This document shows, in pieces, positions 34,784-43,657 of a stretch of 64,000 bases of DNA. The notes under the pieces are model-generated. The model ran no database searches. It worked only from the letters and a program-made list of their open reading frames with translations, and was not told the DNA's origin. Origin of the DNA: TMP-24 sp041397305. GTDB lineage: Bacteria > Pseudomonadota > Alphaproteobacteria > Rhodobacterales > Rhodobacteraceae. Each line of letters begins with the position of its first letter. Positions within the stretch are counted from its first letter, which is position 1. The translations under genes were made by a program, and so were the position numbers. The DNA lies in the NCBI GenBank assembly GCA_041397305.1, contig JAWKWX010000013.1:18340-82339 (forward strand). The letters run 5' to 3'.

Positions 34784-35593
34784 ATGGCGATGTCGGACAG
34801 ATTGGCAGAAGAGCTTGTCGTCGCGGCGCACGCCCTGGCGGATGCTGCGCGCGAGGAGACGCTTGCCTGGTTTCGCGCGCCGGACCTCGCCGCCGAAAAC
34901 AAGCATGCCACGGGCTTCGATCCGGTAACGCTCGCCGACCGCGCCTCGGAGGCGCGGATGCGGGCCTTGCTGGCCGACCTGCGGCCCGAGGATGCGATCC
35001 TTGGCGAGGAATTCGATGCAAAGCCCGGCACCTCCGGCCTGACCTGGGTTCTCGATCCGATCGACGGCACCCGCGCCTTTCTGTCGGGCGCGCCCACTTG
35101 GGGCGTTCTGATCGCCGTCGATGACGGCACCGGCCCGATCCTCGGGATCATCGACCAGCCCCATATCGGCGAGCGGTTCGTGGGCGGTCTTGGCCGGGCT
35201 GAACTGGCCGGCCCGCGCGGGACGAATCTGTTGAGGACGCGCCCCCCCCGCCCGCTCGCCGAGGCGATCCTCTTTTCCACGTTCCCTGAAGTCGGCAGCG
35301 ACACCGAACGCAGCGCCTTCCACCGGCTCGCTGCCCGGGTGCGCCTCACACGTTACGGGACGGATTGTTACGCCTATGGCCTTGTCGCCGCCGGTCAGAT
35401 CGACCTCGTGGTCGAGGCGGGCCTGCAGCCCTACGACATCCAGGCGCCGATTGCGGTGATCGAGGCGGCGGGCGGGATCGTGACCGACTGGCAGGGCGGT
35501 TCAGCCCACAAGGGTGGCCGCGTGCTCGCGGCCGCCAACAGCGCCATCCATGCCGCGGCGCTGGCAATCCTGCGCGAAGCCCCCGAAGACTGA
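34784..35593 (+). CDS. Inositol monophosphatase family protein (HisN-like)
   Basis: 269 aa, Mg2+-dependent sugar phosphatase fold. Metal ligands in GEEFDAKPG, WVLDPIDGTRAFLSGAP and EAGLQPYDIQAPIAVIEAAGG. HisN-type histidinol-phosphatases of alphaproteobacteria show the RAFLSG variation after DPIDGT, so histidine biosynthesis is likely, though not proved. The ATG at 34784 follows GGAGG. It stands alone with 21 bp to the convergent radical SAM gene. Confidence 0.85.
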   Translation: MAMSDRLAEELVVAAHALADAAREETLAWFRAPDLAAENKHATGFDPVTLADRASEARMRALLADLRPEDAILGEEFDAKPGTSGLTWVLDPIDGTRAFLSGAPTWGVLIAVDDGTGPILGIIDQPHIGERFVGGLGRAELAGPRGTNLLRTRPPRPLAEAILFSTFPEVGSDTERSAFHRLAARVRLTRYGTDCYAYGLVAAGQIDLVVEAGLQPYDIQAPIAVIEAAGGIVTDWQGGSAHKGGRVLAAANSAIHAAALAILREAPED

Positions 35594-35613
35594 CGGTCCC
35601 TGCGCGCCTGACA

Positions 35614-36735
35614 TTAGAGCCCGTCAAAAAGGGCAAGCTGCCCGTCGCGCGTCAGCGGCGGGCGGAAAGCCGTGCGGTCGAGCGGTGGCAGTCGCCGGTC
35701 AAGCCCGGTCCGTCGGGCGGCAATCTCGAACCGCCGCGCCAGCAGATCGGCATAGGCCCCCTCCCCCCGCATGCGCTTGCCCCATTCGGCGTCGTAATCC
35801 GCCCCGCCACGCATCTCGCGCAGGAGGTTCATCACATGGGCGGCGCGCCCCGGCTCCGCCCGCGCCAGCCAGTCGCGGAACAGGGGCGCGACCTCCAGCG
35901 GCAGGCGCAGAAGGATCCAGCTCGCCGCCCGCGCGCCCGCATCCGCGCCAGCCTTCAGTATCGCCTCCATCTCGTGATCGTTCAGCGCCGGGATCATCGG
36001 CGCGGCCATGATTCTGACCGGAACGCCGGCCGTGCTCAGCACCCGGATCGCCTGCAATCGGCGGGCAGGCGCGGGCGCGCGCGGCTCCATCCGCCGCGAC
36101 AGGCCGGGATCGAGCGTCGTGACCGAAATGCCGACCTGCGCCAGACCGCGCCGCGCCATATCGGCCAGCAGGTCGGTATCGCGCTCGATCAGCGCGCCCT
36201 TGGTCACGATCGCCACCGGATGGTTCCAGTCCGACAAGGTCTTCAGGATCGCGCGCATGATCCGGTAGCGCGCCTCGACCGGCTGGTAGGGATCGGTATT
36301 GGTGCCGATGGCGATCGGTGCCACCCGATATCCCTTGCGGCCGATCTCGCGCGCCAGCACCTCGGCCGCACCGGGCCGGGCGACGAGCTTCGTCTCGAAA
36401 TCAAGGCCCGGCGAAAGCCCCAGATAGGCATGCGTCGGTCGGGCGAAACAATAGGTACAGCCATGCTCGCAGCCCCGGTAGGGATTGATCGTCCGGTCGA
36501 ACGGCAGGTCGGGCGAGGCCACATGGTTCAGGACCGATCGCGGCCGCTCCTCGCTCACTTCGGTCCTGAGGAGCCTCTCTTCCTCGGGAATGTCCCAGCC
36601 ATCGTCCTCCGGCGCCCGCGCATAGGGTTCGAACCGGCCGGTATCGTTGGTCGCCGCTCCGCGGGCCCGAAGCCGCAGGGCGGGATCGGCGGGGGTGAGC
36701 GGCGTGCGCGATGGGGAAGATGGGGGTCTGGGCAT
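35614..36735 (-). CDS. PA0069-family radical SAM protein
   Basis: 373 aa. The iron-sulfur cysteines are C89, C93 and C96 in YRGCEHGCTYCFARP, with a radical-SAM barrel (KGALIERDTDLLADMARRGLAQVGISVTTLDPGLSRRMEP) and a conserved C-terminus. Family members are related to spore photolyase-like proteins; function is unknown. Confidence 0.9.
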   Translation of the reverse strand: MPRPPSSPSRTPLTPADPALRLRARGAATNDTGRFEPYARAPEDDGWDIPEEERLLRTEVSEERPRSVLNHVASPDLPFDRTINPYRGCEHGCTYCFARPTHAYLGLSPGLDFETKLVARPGAAEVLAREIGRKGYRVAPIAIGTNTDPYQPVEARYRIMRAILKTLSDWNHPVAIVTKGALIERDTDLLADMARRGLAQVGISVTTLDPGLSRRMEPRAPAPARRLQAIRVLSTAGVPVRIMAAPMIPALNDHEMEAILKAGADAGARAASWILLRLPLEVAPLFRDWLARAEPGRAAHVMNLLREMRGGADYDAEWGKRMRGEGAYADLLARRFEIAARRTGLDRRLPPLDRTAFRPPLTRDGQLALFDGL

Positions 36736-36899
36736 GGGGCAAATCTAGAACATAAAGTGAACAAAATCCACTGCGTCGATGCAGGCCCGGCGCGACTGTC
36801 ACCCGCCGGTCGCCTTCCGACGCGCCGAGGTCGCAAATCGCCAAGTTGACTTCCCCCCAGCCTCGTAATTACGTCGCAAGGACCGTCAGGAGACATGCC

Positions 36900-37598
36900 A
36901 TGGCCGATGAAGGCGACATCATTCTTTCCGAGCTCGACGACGAGGAGCTTGTGCTGCAGATGCACGACGACCTCTACGACGGTCTCAAGGAAGAGATCGA
37001 GGAGGGCGTCCGCATCCTTCTGGACCGGGGCTGGGCACCCTATGACGTGCTCACCAAGGCGCTTGTGGCCGGCATGACCATCGTCGGCGCCGACTTCCGC
37101 GACGGGATCCTCTTCGTGCCGGAAGTGCTGCTCGCCGCGAACGCGATGAAGGCCGGCATGGCCATCCTGAAGCCGCTTCTGGCCGAAACCGGCGCGCCGA
37201 AGGTCGGCAAGATGGTCATTGGCACGGTGAAGGGCGACATTCACGACATCGGCAAGAATCTTGTCGGCATGATGATGGAGGGCGCGGGCTTCGAAGTCGT
37301 GGACCTCGGCATCAACAACCCGGTCGAGAAATATGTCGAGGCGCTGGAACGCGAGGATGCCGACATTCTCGGCATGTCGGCGCTGCTGACCACGACCATG
37401 CCCTATATGAAGGTCGTGATCGACACGCTGAAGGAAAAGGGCATGCGCGACGATTACATCGTGCTCGTCGGCGGCGCGCCCCTGAACGAGGAATTCGGCA
37501 AGGCCATCGGCGCCGACGCCTATTGCCGCGACGCGGCCGTGGCGGTGCAGACCGCCAAGGACCTGATGGCGAGCCGCAAGCATAACCAGCTGGCCTGA
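36900..37598 (+). CDS. Corrinoid (B12-binding) methyltransferase protein
   Basis: 232 aa in two domains: an N-terminal helical cap (about 15-95, B12-binding 2) and a Rossmann B12-binding domain starting at TVKGDIHDIGKNLVG, in which D113-x-H115-x-x-G118 provides the lower axial histidine; GMSALLTTTMPYMKVVID follows. It is the methyl-carrying corrinoid protein of methylamine/betaine-type methyltransferases (MtbC/MtgC-like). The ATG at 36900 fits; ATG at 36895 is out of frame. Partner methyltransferases (MttB, MtbA) and the reductive activator are not encoded next to it, but DUF1638 is. Confidence 0.9.
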   Translation: MADEGDIILSELDDEELVLQMHDDLYDGLKEEIEEGVRILLDRGWAPYDVLTKALVAGMTIVGADFRDGILFVPEVLLAANAMKAGMAILKPLLAETGAPKVGKMVIGTVKGDIHDIGKNLVGMMMEGAGFEVVDLGINNPVEKYVEALEREDADILGMSALLTTTMPYMKVVIDTLKEKGMRDDYIVLVGGAPLNEEFGKAIGADAYCRDAAVAVQTAKDLMASRKHNQLA

Positions 37599-37624
37599 GG
37601 CCCGCGGGTTCGCTCCCGACCTTG

Positions 37625-37656
37625 ACCCCGGAGAGCGGACGCTCCCCGGGGTTTTT
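37625..37656 (+). terminator. Terminator of the corrinoid gene
   Basis: A 12-bp stem with one mismatch (37625-37636 and 37641-37652), loop GGAC, then a T run to 37656, starting 27 bp after the stop. Readthrough into the downstream pair is possible. Confidence 0.8.
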
Positions 37657-37720
37657 CTTTGCGCGGCTCGCCCCTTGCGGTTAGGCTCGCCGCGCCCCAG
37701 ATGCAGTTGAGGAACAGGAT

Positions 37721-37894
37721 ATGACCGCGCTGAAGACCGCTTTCCTCGTTATGTCCGTGATCTTCGTCGCGGCAGTGACGATCTGGTTCGCCTTCCAGAT
37801 CGCGGGCGACGGCCGGTCGGTGCTTTTCGCCGCCGCCGGTCCGGTGCTGCTCGCGGCTGCGATCTGGGCACATCTGAAAGGCCGCAAGGGATGA
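37721..37894 (+). CDS. 57-aa membrane protein coupled to DUF1638
   Basis: A small protein of two hydrophobic helices (TAFLVMSVIFVAAVTIWFAFQI and VLFAAAGPVLLAAAIWAHLK) with a basic end KGRKG. Its stop overlaps the DUF1638 start by ATGA, which supports it as a real, translated gene. AGGA precedes the ATG. No recognised family; co-translation hints at a role with DUF1638. Confidence 0.7.
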   Translation: MTALKTAFLVMSVIFVAAVTIWFAFQIAGDGRSVLFAAAGPVLLAAAIWAHLKGRKG

Positions 37895-38517
37895 TCCCCA
37901 GCGACGAAAGCCTGACGAGCGACGGGCTTGCGCCCGCGCAGGCGGGCCGCGTCCTCCTCATCGCCTGCGGGGCGCTCGCGCGTGAGATCCTCGATCTCAA
38001 GGCCGCGAATGGCTGGGACCACCTCGACCTGACCTGCCTGCCTGCAAACCTTCATCTCTACCCCGAGCGGATCACCGACGCGGTGACGGCAGCGGTCGAA
38101 AAGCACCGCGCCGACTATCAGTCGATCTTCGTCGTCTATGCCGATTGCGGCACCGGCGGGCTTCTTGAGGCCAGATGCCGCGACCTGGGGATCGAGATGG
38201 TTGCGGGACCGCATTGCTATTCCTTCTTCGAAGGCAACGCGGCCTTCGCCGCGCGCGACGAGATGACGGCTTTCTACCTGACCGATTTCCTCGTCCGGCA
38301 GTTCGACGCCTTCGTCTGGAAACCGATGGGCCTCGACCGCCACCCCGAACTGCGCGACATGTATTTCGGCAACTATGAAAAGCTCGTCTATCAGGCCCAG
38401 ACCGAGGATCCCGCGCTCGACGCCAAGGCCCGCGACTGCGCCGCACGCCTCGGCCTGGCTTACGAGCGCCGCTTCACCGGATACGGCGATTTGACTTCAG
38501 CGCTCGCCCGGCTCTGA
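37891..38517 (+). CDS. DUF1638 protein
   Basis: 208 aa. Cysteines and charged motifs are notable: LLIACGALAREIL, DLTCLPANLHLYPERI, FVVYADCGTGGLLEARC, and GPHCYSFFEG; these match DUF1638, which is usually found with corrinoid methyltransferases of methylamine/betaine metabolism and may bind a metal or assist methyl transfer. Here it follows the corrinoid gene (292 bp) and overlaps the small membrane protein. The biochemical role is unknown. Confidence 0.87.
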   Translation: MIPSDESLTSDGLAPAQAGRVLLIACGALAREILDLKAANGWDHLDLTCLPANLHLYPERITDAVTAAVEKHRADYQSIFVVYADCGTGGLLEARCRDLGIEMVAGPHCYSFFEGNAAFAARDEMTAFYLTDFLVRQFDAFVWKPMGLDRHPELRDMYFGNYEKLVYQAQTEDPALDAKARDCAARLGLAYERRFTGYGDLTSALARL

Positions 38518-38557
38518 CCGCCCCGATCGCGCTCGGAAGTGCCGCTTCCCTTTTCAG

Positions 38558-38599
38558 CTTGGCTCAAGTACCTCGGGGGCGCGGGGGCCGCGCCCCCGC
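38558..38599 (-). repeat. 42-bp dispersed hairpin element, copy 2
   Basis: Inverted relative to copy 1 (6885-6926). The 22-bp tail (38558-38579) is identical in reverse complement, and the adjoining perfect 8-bp GC hairpin with 3-nt loop lies at 38581-38599. It sits tail-to-tail between DUF1638 and sufE, consistent with a terminator function. Confidence 0.8.
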
Positions 38600-38605
38600 A
38601 CGATT

Positions 38606-39034
38606 TCAGCCCCCCGCAGCCTCCGCCGCAAGCTTGCGGATCCGCGCGACCATCGCCCGCAGCCCGTTCGACCGCTGGGAGGAGAGATGTTCGTCCAGCC
38701 CCAGCCGCTTCAGCTCAGCCGCCGCGTCGACCTTCAGGACCTCAGTGACAGTCAGACCGGAATAAAGCGCGTGCAGGATGGCAATCAGCCCGCGCACGAT
38801 CATCGCGTCACTCTCGCCCCGGAAATCGAAGTGCGCCCCCGCGCCCGTGCCCTCGATCTGGGGCAAAAGCCAGACCTGGCTCGCGCAGCCGTCGACCTTG
38901 ATCGCCGGGCTGCGCAGCGCCTCCTCAAGGCCGGCCATCGCCTTGCCCAGTTCGATCACATGGCGGTAGCGGTCTTCCCAGTCCTCCAGGAAGTCGAACG
39001 TCTCTGCTATGTCCTCGAAGGCGGGGCTGGCCAT
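38606..39034 (-). CDS. sufE: SufE family cysteine desulfuration protein
   Basis: 142 aa; accepts sulfur from SufS for iron-sulfur cluster assembly. The active cysteine lies in IKVDGCASQVWLLP, with the usual N-terminal FDFLEDWEDRYRHVIELGKAMAGL. The start at 39034 begins MASPAFEDIAETF. The gene faces DUF1638 tail-to-tail and is separate from any suf operon in this window. Confidence 0.92.
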   Translation of the reverse strand: MASPAFEDIAETFDFLEDWEDRYRHVIELGKAMAGLEEALRSPAIKVDGCASQVWLLPQIEGTGAGAHFDFRGESDAMIVRGLIAILHALYSGLTVTEVLKVDAAAELKRLGLDEHLSSQRSNGLRAMVARIRKLAAEAAGG

Positions 39035-39165
39035 CTCACTCTCCCGGATGCCGCCCATCCCTACTGCTTCCGCTTCCCGAGGTCCAGAACAGCTCCCCTT
39101 TTCAGATGCGGCCGAATGGGCTACCCAGTTGCCTACCCAGTTAGGGACCAGAACGGAGCCTGCTC

Positions 39166-39642
39166 ATGAACCGCCGCACCGCGCTTCTCGCCACACTCGC
39201 CTTTCCTCTGGCGGCAGCAGGCTGCGGACGCATCCGCGACAGCAAACTGAACCCGTTCAACTGGTTCGGCCGCGCCCGGCGCGAAAAGCAGGCGACGGTG
39301 CTGAAACCGAACGAGGCCGCCGACGGTCGGCTCCTCATCCGTGAGGTGACCGAGCTGAAAGTCGAAAAGACCCAGGGCGGCGCCATCATCCGTGCCACCG
39401 GCCTGCCGCCCAGCCAGGGCTGGTGGGAGGCGGAGCTTGTCTCCGAAACCCGCGGCCGGCCAGACGAAGACGGGGTGCTGACCTACCGTTTCCTCGTCTT
39501 CCCGCCGCTGAAGCCGACGCCCGCCTCGACCCCGCGCTCGCGCCAGCTGACCGCCGCCGTCCACCTCTCCGACATCCGGCTGGACTCGGTGCGCCGGATC
39601 GTCGTCCAGGGCGAGACGAACGCCCTTTCGACCGGCCGCTGA
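39166..39642 (+). CDS. Hypothetical lipoprotein
   Basis: 158 aa with a lipoprotein signal (LAFPLAAAGC lipobox, Cys ~20). The mature part ends in a beta-rich domain (RRIVVQGETNALSTGR) without recognised motif. Probably anchored in the outer membrane of Rhodobacteraceae; function unknown. Confidence 0.7.
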   Translation: MNRRTALLATLAFPLAAAGCGRIRDSKLNPFNWFGRARREKQATVLKPNEAADGRLLIREVTELKVEKTQGGAIIRATGLPPSQGWWEAELVSETRGRPDEDGVLTYRFLVFPPLKPTPASTPRSRQLTAAVHLSDIRLDSVRRIVVQGETNALSTGR

Positions 39643-39666
39643 ACGCCGTTCTGCCCTGAAATACTT

Positions 39667-39706
39667 CCTCGGGAGAGCCCGAGGCTCCCGTGCCCGGCGC
39701 GGGAGC
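39667..39706. terminator. Two hairpins after the lipoprotein gene
   Basis: CCTCGGG/CCCGAGG with loop AGAG (39667-39684) and GCTCCCG/CGGGAGC with a 9-nt loop (39684-39706). Preceded by CTGAAATACTTCCTC, similar to the start of the 17.9-kb element. Likely a terminator serving converging lipoprotein and rnd genes. Confidence 0.55.
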
Positions 39707-39762
39707 CGAGATTGGTCCTGGCGCCACGGGCGCCTCATCCGGACAAGCGGCCAAGCCGCCGG

Positions 39763-40920
39763 TCAGATCACCACGACCCGCACGGCCCCGCCGATCGCGG
39801 AAAGCGCGATCTCGCCCCGGCAGAGCCGAAGGGCATCGGCGCCGAAGACCTCGTGGCGCCAGCCATGCAGCATCGGCAGGTCGCGTTCACCGGCCGACAA
39901 GGCATCCAGCTCCGATGTCGCCGCGATCAGCTTCGGCGCCACGCCCGCCTCCTCGCTTTTCGCCTTCAGAAGCACGCGCAGAAGATCGGCGAGCGCGGTA
40001 TTGACCTGCAATTGCTCGCGCGAGCCATCGACCTTCGGGAAATCCTCGGGCTTCATCTCCATCCCGGCCTTCACCGCAGCAAGGATGCCTTCGGCAATAT
40101 CGGCCTTGCGCCCCTCGCGCATCAGGAGCCGCGAGCGGCCAAGTTCCTCCAGCGTGGTCGGCCGGGTGGAGGCCAGTTCGAGAAGCGCATCGTCCTTGAA
40201 GACGCGCGCGCGCGGCACGTCGCGGGTTTGCGCATATTCCTCGCGGAAGCGCGCCAATTCGCGCACAAGCGCCATGAAACGACCGGAATTGGTGCGGGTG
40301 CGGACCTTCTGCCAGGCTTCCTCGGGCCGGGTGATATAGGTCTCGGGATCAAGCAGGATCGCGATCTCCTCTTCGACCCACTTCTGCCGCCCGGTCCGTT
40401 TCAGTTCCTTCGCGAGATGTTCGTAGATCACCCGCAGGTGGGTCACGTCGGCCAGCGCATAGGTCTGCTGCGCCGCACTCAGCGGGCGGCGCGACCAGTC
40501 GGTGAAGCGAGAGGATTTGTCGAGATTTTCGCGCGCGATCTTCTTGACCAGCGTCTCGTATCCGACCTGCTCGCCGAAGCCGCAGACCATGGCCGCGACC
40601 TGGGTATCGAAAAGCGGCCTGGGGAAGGTCTTGCCCTCGACGAAGAATATCTCAAGGTCCTGACGTGCCGCGTGAAAGACCTTCACCGTCGCCTCGTGGC
40701 GGAACAGGTCGTAGAGCGGGTCAAGCGACAGACCGTCACCTGCCAGCGGATCGACGAGCACCGCGTCGCCCTCCTTGCCCGGCAACGCCATCTGGATCAG
40801 GCAGAGCTTGGAATAATAGGTCCGCTCCCGCAGGAACTCGGTGTCGATCGTCACATAGGGCTGGGCCTTGGCGGCCTCGCAAAACCGGGCCAGATCGTCG
40901 GTCGTGGTAATCGTGCGCAT
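39763..40920 (-). CDS. rnd: Ribonuclease D
   Basis: 385 aa. DEDD exonuclease core: YVTIDTEFLRE (Exo I), VKVFHAARQDLEIFF (Exo II) and YALADVTHLRVIYEHLA (Exo III), with an HRDC-type C-terminal helix region. Trims 3' ends of tRNA and other stable RNA. Length matches alphaproteobacterial Rnd (~385). Confidence 0.95.
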   Translation of the reverse strand: MRTITTTDDLARFCEAAKAQPYVTIDTEFLRERTYYSKLCLIQMALPGKEGDAVLVDPLAGDGLSLDPLYDLFRHEATVKVFHAARQDLEIFFVEGKTFPRPLFDTQVAAMVCGFGEQVGYETLVKKIARENLDKSSRFTDWSRRPLSAAQQTYALADVTHLRVIYEHLAKELKRTGRQKWVEEEIAILLDPETYITRPEEAWQKVRTRTNSGRFMALVRELARFREEYAQTRDVPRARVFKDDALLELASTRPTTLEELGRSRLLMREGRKADIAEGILAAVKAGMEMKPEDFPKVDGSREQLQVNTALADLLRVLLKAKSEEAGVAPKLIAATSELDALSAGERDLPMLHGWRHEVFGADALRLCRGEIALSAIGGAVRVVVI

Positions 40921-41085
40921 CGCAATCCTGACTGGCGCGGGTTCGTCCCGCCTGTTTCCCGGGTGATAGGCGGTCTTCCACCGATTGCCTAGTCTGACGC
41001 GCCGTCACAGGTGTCCGCGGGCAAGACTGTTGCCTTTCTGTGATGTTTTTCCTGCAAGTATCCGGGATTTATGCGGGAATCGCCG

Positions 41086-41673
41086 TCAGAGATAAAGCGG
41101 CGCGCGCGCGCCTTCCGCAAAGCGCCGCAGCACCGCCGGGTAGAGCTGATGTTCCATCACCAGAACCTTCGCCGCCAGGCTCTCGGTCGTCTCGCCCGCT
41201 GCGACCGGAATTTTCGCCTGACCGAGGATGGGCCCGGCATCAAGTTCGGATGTCACTTCGTGAACCGTGCAGCCCGCCTCGCGGTCGCCAGCAGCTAGGG
41301 CGCGGGCATGGGTGTGGAGCCCGGGATATTTCGGCAGAAGCGAGGGGTGGATGTTCAGCATCCGTCCCCGGAAGGATTCGACGAAGCGCGGGGACAGTAC
41401 CCGCATGAACCCGGCCAGACAGACGATATCGGGCCGCGCGAGGATGAGGTGCGCCATCAGCGCATCCTCGAAACCGGCGCGATCCTTGCCATAGGGCCGG
41501 TGATCGACCGCTGCCGTCGGAATGCCCAGCATCCGCGCCCGCTCCAGCCCGGTCGCGGACGGATCGTTCGAGGCCACCAGCACCGGCCGCGCCGGGTGAT
41601 CGCCTTTCATGCTGGAGGCCAGCGCCACCATGTTGGAACCACCCCCGGATATCAGGATGGCCACCCGTTTCAC
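41086..41673 (-). CDS. purN: Phosphoribosylglycinamide formyltransferase
   Basis: 195 aa; formylates GAR with 10-formyl-THF in purine synthesis. Motifs: ISGGGSNM near the start, NIHPSLLPKYPGLHTHA and the catalytic loop HEVTSELDAGPILGQ. The start is GTG at 41673, overlapping the purM stop as GTGA, so the two are coupled. Slightly shorter than E. coli PurN (212). Confidence 0.94.
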   Translation of the reverse strand: MKRVAILISGGGSNMVALASSMKGDHPARPVLVASNDPSATGLERARMLGIPTAAVDHRPYGKDRAGFEDALMAHLILARPDIVCLAGFMRVLSPRFVESFRGRMLNIHPSLLPKYPGLHTHARALAAGDREAGCTVHEVTSELDAGPILGQAKIPVAAGETTESLAAKVLVMEHQLYPAVLRRFAEGARAPLYL

Positions 41674-42716
41674 AGGAGCGCGCCCTTGTACTGAACGCCC
41701 GCCCCCGTCACCACGCGGCCCAGGGGCACGACCGTCTCGCCCATCTCGGCAAGAAGTGCCTGCAGCGCGGACGCGCGGTCGGCAGCAACGACAAGCATCA
41801 TGCCGATCCCGCAATTGAAGGTTTTCAGCAGCTCCGGCTCGCTCATGCCTGCCGTTTCCGCCAGCCAGCGGAAGACCGGCGGCAAGGTCCAGGCCGAAAG
41901 GTCGATCTCGCAGGCCAATCCGTCGGGCAGGACGCGCGGCGGGTTCTCGGTCAGCCCGCCACCGGTGATATGGGCAAGGCCATGCACGCCGCCGGCGCGG
42001 ATCGCGGCCAGCGCCTGTTTGACGTAAAGCCGCGTCGGCGCCAGCAGCGCCGCGCCCAGCGTGCCACCGCCAAAGGGCGCGGCCGCGTCCCAGCCAAGAC
42101 CGGACAGTTCGACGACCTTGCGCACGAAGGAATAGCCGTTGGAATGGACCCCGTTCGAGGCAAGCCCCAGAAGCACATCGCCTTCGGTCACGCCTTTGGG
42201 CAGGTCGTCGCCCCGTTCCATTGCCCCCACCGCAAAACCCGCGAGGTCGAAATCGCCCTTGTGATACATGCCGGGCATTTCTGCCGTCTCGCCACCGATC
42301 AGCGCGCAGCCGGATTGCACGCATCCCTCGGCAATCCCTTCGATGATCCGCGCGGCCTGATCAATCTCAAGCTTCCCGGTCGCGAAATAATCGAGGAAGA
42401 ACAAGGGCTCTGCCCCCTGGCAGACCAGATCGTTCACGCACATGGCGACAAGGTCTATGCCGATCGTATCGACAGCGCCGGTGTCGATGGCGATCCTGAG
42501 CTTGGTTCCTACCCCGTCGGTCGCCGCGACCAGGACAGGATCGACATAGCCCGCCCCCTTCAGATCGAAGAGCGCCCCGAACCCGCCAAGGCCCGAAACG
42601 GTGCCTGAACGGCCCGTGCGCTTCGCCGCCGGCTTGATCCGTTCGACCAGCGCATTGCCCGCATCGATATCGACGCCCGCGTCGGCGTAGGTGAGCCCGT
42701 TCTTTTCGTTCGCCAT
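41670..42716 (-). CDS. purM: Phosphoribosylformylglycinamidine cyclo-ligase
   Basis: 348 aa; AIR synthetase of purine synthesis. Motifs: TYADAGVDIDAGNALVERI, VLVAATDGVGTKLRIA, DLVCQGAEPLFFLDYFATGK and ALIGGETAEMPGMY. Overlaps purN by 4 bp. The upstream membrane gene ends on it through TGATG (42714-42718). Confidence 0.97.
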   Translation of the reverse strand: MANEKNGLTYADAGVDIDAGNALVERIKPAAKRTGRSGTVSGLGGFGALFDLKGAGYVDPVLVAATDGVGTKLRIAIDTGAVDTIGIDLVAMCVNDLVCQGAEPLFFLDYFATGKLEIDQAARIIEGIAEGCVQSGCALIGGETAEMPGMYHKGDFDLAGFAVGAMERGDDLPKGVTEGDVLLGLASNGVHSNGYSFVRKVVELSGLGWDAAAPFGGGTLGAALLAPTRLYVKQALAAIRAGGVHGLAHITGGGLTENPPRVLPDGLACEIDLSAWTLPPVFRWLAETAGMSEPELLKTFNCGIGMMLVVAADRASALQALLAEMGETVVPLGRVVTGAGVQYKGALL

Positions 42717-43165
42717 CAGTCTGTCCGTATCCTTTGGTGCGTCTGCCGTTCCGCGGCCTTCGCCGCGTTGCGCGCACCCATCATGAAGAAAACCCGGTTG
42801 AGCGGACAGGCAAGGAGCAGGATCGCCAGGAGCATTGCGACAAGCCCGCTCACCGGTACAACCTGCATGATCTCCTGCAGGCCGCCGAGCGCCCAGAAGA
42901 TCGCAAGCTGGACCATCGACACGACCGCAAGCGCGCCCGTCATCAGCCGCGCCGCCCGCCAGCCTTCCGCACCGGCCGGAACCGCCCCGCCAAGCCGGTA
43001 CTGGCGCTGGCCCGCATCCATCGCCCCTGCCATCACCGGAATGAGAGCCATGCCCGCATTGTAAAGCGGCCTATTCAACAGATATTCCGCCAAAGTGACC
43101 AGAATCCCGACGGCGATCCCGCTGAGGAACACCACAAGACCATAACGGCCGGCCAGATTGGACAA
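42716..43165 (-). CDS. Hypothetical four-helix membrane protein (ABZJ_00895-like)
   Basis: 149 aa, four hydrophobic segments: GLVVFLSGIAVGILVTLAEYL, AGMALIPVMAGAMDAG, ALAVVSMVQLAIFWALGG and VPVSGLVAMLLAILLLACPL. The GMALIPVMAGAMDAGQRQYRLxGAVP stretch is reminiscent of the ABZJ_00895 family, but this is tentative. It is first in the purMN transcript, coupled to purM by TGATG. Confidence 0.6.
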   Translation of the reverse strand: MSNLAGRYGLVVFLSGIAVGILVTLAEYLLNRPLYNAGMALIPVMAGAMDAGQRQYRLGGAVPAGAEGWRAARLMTGALAVVSMVQLAIFWALGGLQEIMQVVPVSGLVAMLLAILLLACPLNRVFFMMGARNAAKAAERQTHQRIRTD

Positions 43166-43294
43166 GCTTCCCTCTCCCGCCCAGAGATTTCGCGTGGCGC
43201 CGGGTTACCCTGTTCGTCCGGCAATGGCAATCGCGCTTGCGCCCGCCCGCCGGTTGACCCTCCGCGCCAGTATGCTAGGCATTGCGCCACGGTC

Positions 43295-43367
43295 GGGCCT
43301 GTAGCTCAATGGTCAGAGCAGGGCGCTCATAACGCCTTGGTTGGGGGTTCGAGTCCCTCCGGGCCTA
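43295..43367 (+). tRNA. tRNA-Ile(CAU), or elongator Met
   Basis: 73 nt. Acceptor 43295-43301 pairs with 43360-43366 (first pair G-U), discriminator A43367; D arm GCTCAATGGTCAGAGC; anticodon loop CTCATAA with CAT; T arm with TTCGAGT. The body (AGAGCAGG-GCGCTCATAACGCC) resembles tRNA-Ile2, whose C34 is changed to lysidine. CCA is not encoded (CCG follows). Elongator tRNA-Met shares the anticodon and cannot be excluded by eye; initiator features are absent. Confidence 0.83.
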
Positions 43368-43657
43368 CCGTGGGATCCTGGCGCTGCAGATGCCGTGGCG
43401 GGACCGCACACGGGCGCGACCTGCCTGAAACATCCCTGGCTATGCATTTCCCGCTGCTGCGCGACCCGACCGCTTTGCTGCCGATCGGTCGGGGCCCGCG
43501 GGGCAGGACCGAACCGACCGTTGCGCAGGCTGGCGGCATACCCCTCTCGCAAGGTGGTTTCGCGCGAATGCCACCTCTTCCGCCAAACGCCTCCCTCTTG
43601 CGGGCAGCGGTCCGGACGTGCATATCAGAAGGGATTTCTGATAGAGAGGCCTGGCCG

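Noticed and set aside
36845..36866. TTGACT and TAATTA as a promoter for the corrinoid gene
   Set aside because: The spacing is 14 bp, too short for a normal sigma70 promoter.
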